Shown one piece after another: positions 61,212-64,000 of a stretch of 64,000 bases of DNA. The DNA is taken from assembly GCF_029223285.1 (NCBI RefSeq), contig NZ_JARHUJ010000002.1, forward strand, positions 1 through 64,000, written 5' to 3'. Source of the stretch: Paraflavitalea sp. CAU 1676. GTDB taxonomy: Bacteria; Bacteroidota; Bacteroidia; Chitinophagales; Chitinophagaceae. The notes beneath the pieces are model-generated. The model made no database searches and was not told where the DNA came from. It worked only from the letters and a program-made list of their open reading frames with translations. How positions within the stretch are numbered: position 1 is the first letter of the stretch; the number at the start of each line of letters is the position of its first letter. A program made the position numbers and the translations under genes.

Positions 61212-61871
61212 ATGGTCTCCCTGCGCAACATATGCAATTGTTTTATGATGGTCCTTGGCTTCCTGGCGATCAGCACGATCGCCTCCGGGCAAGCTAAGGA
61301 TACGATTCCGGTATTACCTCCCGGTGTGGAGCAACCGGCGCTGGGGCCCAATGACACTATTCCTGTTCCTGCCATCATCGCCAACAATCAACTGATCCCT
61401 TCCGGCACACTTGAGTGGTATTGGGTGACGGCCCCGTATCCCAAACATTTATTGAAGAAAAGACAGGAATGGACACGCCTGCGCAATGCAATTTACGTTA
61501 CCTATCCCTATGCCCGGAAATCGGGGTATATCATCAACGAGATCAATGCGAAGCTGGCGGGGGTAACCGATAAAGAGGAGCGCAAGAAATACCTGAAGAC
61601 GCGGGAGAAGGAGTTGAAAAAGGAGTTTGCCGATCCGCTCAGCAACCTGTCAGTATACCAGGGTAAAGTATTGATGAAGCTCATCAACCGGCAAACAGGC
61701 AACAATTGTTACGAGATCATCAAGGAATATAAAGGGGGATTTACAGCCCGTATGTACCAAACCGTGGCTTTCTTCTTCAATAGTAACCTCAAGCAGCCCT
61801 ATGATCCCCAGGGCAATGAGCGCGAGATGGAACAGATCGTGCAAGAGGTGGAGCGAATGTACAGATTGTAA
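61212..61871 (+). CDS. DUF4294 domain protein, secreted
   Basis: About 219 residues from ATG 61212 (a GTG at 61203 gives three more). A signal peptide ends near ASGQ. The rest, about residues 80-215, is DUF4294: YPYARKSGYIINEINAKLAGVTDKEERKKYLKTREKELKKEFADPLSNLSVYQGKVLMKLINRQTGNNCYEIIKEYKGG, with a conserved Arg/Lys-rich helix. Restricted to Bacteroidota, the function is unknown. It converges with rfaE2, 3 bp between stop codons. Confidence 0.88.
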   Translation: MVSLRNICNCFMMVLGFLAISTIASGQAKDTIPVLPPGVEQPALGPNDTIPVPAIIANNQLIPSGTLEWYWVTAPYPKHLLKKRQEWTRLRNAIYVTYPYARKSGYIINEINAKLAGVTDKEERKKYLKTREKELKKEFADPLSNLSVYQGKVLMKLINRQTGNNCYEIIKEYKGGFTARMYQTVAFFFNSNLKQPYDPQGNEREMEQIVQEVERMYRL

Positions 61872-61874
61872 ATC

Positions 61875-62366
61875 CTACAGCTTATTGATCTTCCCGATGA
61901 TGCCTGTGGTGGAGTATCCTTCCACGATGGGATTGATGACCACTTTACCACCGTTGGCTTTTACTTCTTTGGCGCCTACGATCTGCTCTTCGGTATAGTC
62001 GCCGCCTTTTACCAGTACATCCGGCAGCACGGCTTTGATGAGTTCCAGGGGCGTGTCTTCATCAAACAGCACAACAGCATCTACCATCAGGAGGGCTGCC
62101 ATCACGGTAGCGCGTGCCTGCTCGTCGTTGATGGGTCGGCTATCGCCTTTGAGGCGTTTGGTGGATGCGTCGGAATTGAGGCCTACTACGAGGTAATCTG
62201 CTTCGCCGGCTGCCTGCGAGAGAGAGGCGATGTGGCCACGATGCATGATATCAAATACGCCGTTGGTGAAGGCAACGGTTTTACCGGTGAGGCGCCACTG
62301 GGCGATCCTTCTTACCAAATCAGGAAGACTGAAGATCTTTTTCTCGATGATGTCCGCTCTGCGCAT
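61875..62366 (-). CDS. rfaE2: D-glycero-beta-D-manno-heptose 1-phosphate adenylyltransferase
   Basis: A 163-residue nucleotidyltransferase with the HxGH signature HRGH (residues 42-45 in FDIMHRGHIASLS) and ISSTR-like loop region VVGLNSDASTKRLKGDSRPI. It corresponds to the cytidylyltransferase-like domain of E. coli HldE and makes ADP-heptose for lipopolysaccharide core or S-layer sugars. A standalone domain is common in this phylum. The 5' end overlaps the flippase-like gene by 47 bp. Confidence 0.92.
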   Translation of the reverse strand: MRRADIIEKKIFSLPDLVRRIAQWRLTGKTVAFTNGVFDIMHRGHIASLSQAAGEADYLVVGLNSDASTKRLKGDSRPINDEQARATVMAALLMVDAVVLFDEDTPLELIKAVLPDVLVKGGDYTEEQIVGAKEVKANGGKVVINPIVEGYSTTGIIGKINKL

Positions 62367-63378
62367 AGGAAGCTTTTTGCGTCTTGTTGAAATATGGCAG
62401 CAAAGCTAAGGCAACAAATCCACTGATGAGCATCTGGAAGAATTGAACCGTCCACATGAGCAGTCCAAAGGCTAGCCCGATGCCTTCATTAAGGCCATAG
62501 AGGGCGAGTGTTTGTTGTACGAATATGTGGTACACGCCGAGGCCACCCGGTGTGGGCACGATCATAGCAAGGCTACCGGTAGACAATACCGACAAGGCTT
62601 CCTTGATACCGTAAATGGAGGTTTCTTCGAGGGCGTAGAAGCCGATCCATACGCTCAGCAGGTACATGGTCCAGATGAAGATGGAGTGAAAGATGAACCA
62701 GCCTTTCTTTTTCAGGTAACGAATGCTGGTGATGCCGCCCCATACACCCGCCAGGATCGTTTTGATCTTTTGGATGAGGCCGATATGGGAGAATTTTTTG
62801 AATACGAAGATAGTTCCGCCTACCACCATGAGCAGGGCCGTCACCATGATGGTGATCTTAGTGGGCGTGAGCTGACTGGCTTTGGAATCGATGATGGTGT
62901 TGACCTGGCTGCCTACGAACCCGCCAATCACATCGAGCTGGGAGAGGGTAGCGAGGGTAATGACCACCACCAGGCAGATCACATCGAACGCTCTTTCGGC
63001 CACGATGGTACCAACCAGTTTATCGGCCGGTACTTTTTCGTAACGGGCGAGCACGGTGCATTTAAGTACTTCTCCGAGGCGGGGAAAGGCGAGGTTGGCC
63101 ATATAGCCGATCAGCACGGCGAGGTAGGTATTGGAGGTGCGGGGTTTGTAGCCCAGCGGCTCCATCAGTATCTTCCAGCGCAGGGCCCTGCTGTAATGAC
63201 TGAGCAATAGGGCGCCCATGATGGGGATAATGAGCCAGTACCTTGCTTTTTGGATGGCTGTTTTGATATTGGTCCACTCTGTGTCGGGAATCTTTTTAAC
63301 CGACCACCACACAAGAAATATTGCCAGGCCCAGGAATAATGCATACTGCAGGTAACTGACAATCTTCTTCTTATTCAT
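62320..63378 (-). CDS. flippase-like membrane protein (lysylphosphatidylglycerol synthetase TM domain, UPF0104/AglD type)
   Basis: About 352 residues from MNKKKIVSYLQYALFLGLAIF (63378); a longer start at 63420 is not needed. It has eight or more hydrophobic segments and the family motifs SHYSRALRWKILMEPLGYKP and LAFPRLGEVLKC, typical of the lysylphosphatidylglycerol synthase transmembrane domain family; a later GGLGVYHIFVQQTLALYG loop is conserved. Homologues are thought to flip lipids or lipid-linked sugars. It lies between panD and rfaE2, co-directional. Confidence 0.9.
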   Translation of the reverse strand: MNKKKIVSYLQYALFLGLAIFLVWWSVKKIPDTEWTNIKTAIQKARYWLIIPIMGALLLSHYSRALRWKILMEPLGYKPRTSNTYLAVLIGYMANLAFPRLGEVLKCTVLARYEKVPADKLVGTIVAERAFDVICLVVVITLATLSQLDVIGGFVGSQVNTIIDSKASQLTPTKITIMVTALLMVVGGTIFVFKKFSHIGLIQKIKTILAGVWGGITSIRYLKKKGWFIFHSIFIWTMYLLSVWIGFYALEETSIYGIKEALSVLSTGSLAMIVPTPGGLGVYHIFVQQTLALYGLNEGIGLAFGLLMWTVQFFQMLISGFVALALLPYFNKTQKASYAQSGHHREKDLQSS

Positions 63379-63452
63379 AAGTAAGTGGCGGGTTAGTGTT
63401 CCAGGCAAAAATAGGGACAATATATCACGGGAATGTTATTATAACGGTATTG

Positions 63453-63797
63453 TTATAATTTATTGCCTTCTTTGGGAAATACCAACCAGGGTTTAAAAGT
63501 TTTGGCTTTTTCGAAATCCATGCGTGCGTAGGAGATGATGATCACGATATCGCCGGCGGCGCCCTGACGGGCGGCGGGGCCATTGAGGCAGCACACGCCA
63601 GATCCGCGTTTTCCTTTGATGAGGTAGGTTTCGATACGGGATCCGTTGTTGACATTCACCACCTGGATCTTTTCATGTTCGATCATATTGGCTGCATCCA
63701 TCAGGTCTTCGTCGAGGGTGAGACTACCCACGTAGTTGAGGTTAGCTTCTGTGATCACTGCTCTGTGAACTTTGGACTTGAGCACTTCTATATCCAT
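63453..63797 (-). CDS. panD: aspartate 1-decarboxylase (pyruvoyl)
   Basis: A 114-residue PanD. The self-cleavage site G24-S25 is in [10 protein letters not shown]9 and Y22 match active-site positions, and [10 protein letters not shown] with IIISYA are conserved. After cleavage at Ser25 it forms a pyruvoyl enzyme that makes beta-alanine from L-aspartate for pantothenate and CoA. I use the ATG at 63797 (MDIEVLKSK), as the frame beyond it is not conserved. It precedes the flippase-like gene by 75 bp. A TAGCTTTG box is seen upstream (63916-63923, minus strand). Confidence 0.95.
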   Translation of the reverse strand: MDIEVLKSKVHRAVITEANLNYVGSLTLDEDLMDAANMIEHEKIQVVNVNNGSRIETYLIKGKRGSGVCCLNGPAARQGAAGDIVIIISYARMDFEKAKTFKPWLVFPKEGNKL

Positions 63798-63915
63798 GAT
63801 GCCTTTTTGTTTGTGTTTTTGGGGATGATTTCGGCGCAACTACTTTGTTGCCTGCAACGGATTTTAGCCGGAGGATTTGCAGGGTGCAATTTTGTTGCGT
63901 TTATAAAAACGGCTG

Positions 63916-63923
63916 CAAAGCTA
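63916..63923 (-). promoter_or_regulatory. -7 box of panD
   Basis: TAGCTTTG on the minus strand matches TAnnTTTG, about 119 bp before the ATG; no clear -33 element. Confidence 0.4.
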
Positions 63924-64000
63924 TAAAAGTTTACTGATTTTCTAACGTTAGTTAGTTGTTGACAGATCAATCAAAATGTTAATATGGATTATCGCGCGAT

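Overview
The window reads as chromosomal DNA of a Bacteroidota bacterium, most likely near the Chitinophagaceae. This is inferred from gene content: a 311-residue NusB, a GlmU-family sugar nucleotidyltransferase, DUF4294 and DUF1573 proteins, a CxxxY-type CcmE, a two-repeat YegP protein, a TonB-receptor-like barrel and many SPI/SPII secreted proteins. Most genes lack a Shine-Dalgarno sequence, and several have the Bacteroidota promoter TTTG/TTG-N19-20-TAnnTTTG. I saw no rRNA, tRNA, IS element, prophage or CRISPR array.

Layout. 0-4 kb: tandem secreted or membrane proteins of unknown function, one apparently broken by a T8 homopolymer. 4-10.7 kb: a small oxidoreductase, a YegP protein, then an aspartate operon (antiporter AspT, aspartate 4-decarboxylase AsdA and an outer-membrane porin coupled by an ATGA overlap), then an HdeD-like protein. 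10.9-19.1 kb: a secreted M43 metalloprotease, then a TolC-adaptor-RND efflux operon behind two TetR regulators; an inverted repeat at the promoter of the first regulator recurs in front of the second. 19.4-23.1 kb: a membrane protein of unknown family, a small beta-barrel and a TPR lipoprotein. 23.6-26.4 kb: a second aspartate module, aspA plus a Dcu transporter. 26.7-34.7 kb: Ada, a cupin, a maleylpyruvate-isomerase-like protein, two M14 carboxypeptidase paralogues (one with a rearranged active site) and a Gfo/Idh/MocA oxidoreductase.

35-41.6 kb: coaE, yajC, DUF1573 and nusB with two lipoproteins inserted, then groES-groEL. 41.9-51.6 kb: an NTF2-like protein, a large secreted protein, Hsp20, a bacilliredoxin, a divergent Lgt, an outer-membrane beta-barrel receptor with a palindromic operator, a tiny lipoprotein, and a divergent metallophosphatase/yajQ pair. 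51.6-57.6 kb: a 1.2-kb gene-poor stretch with repeats, rpmE2, GlmU-family/tpiA, a hemerythrin and a ureohydrolase. 58-64 kb: ccmE-ccmF, DUF4294, rfaE2, a flippase-like membrane protein and panD.

Aspartate recurs as a substrate: AsdA makes alanine and CO2, AspA makes fumarate and ammonia, PanD makes beta-alanine, with AspT and Dcu as likely exchangers. No canonical defence or secondary-metabolite island is visible. The least conventional items are the M14 paralogue with exchanged zinc ligands, the Lgt variant, the two-TetR relay and the receptor operator.
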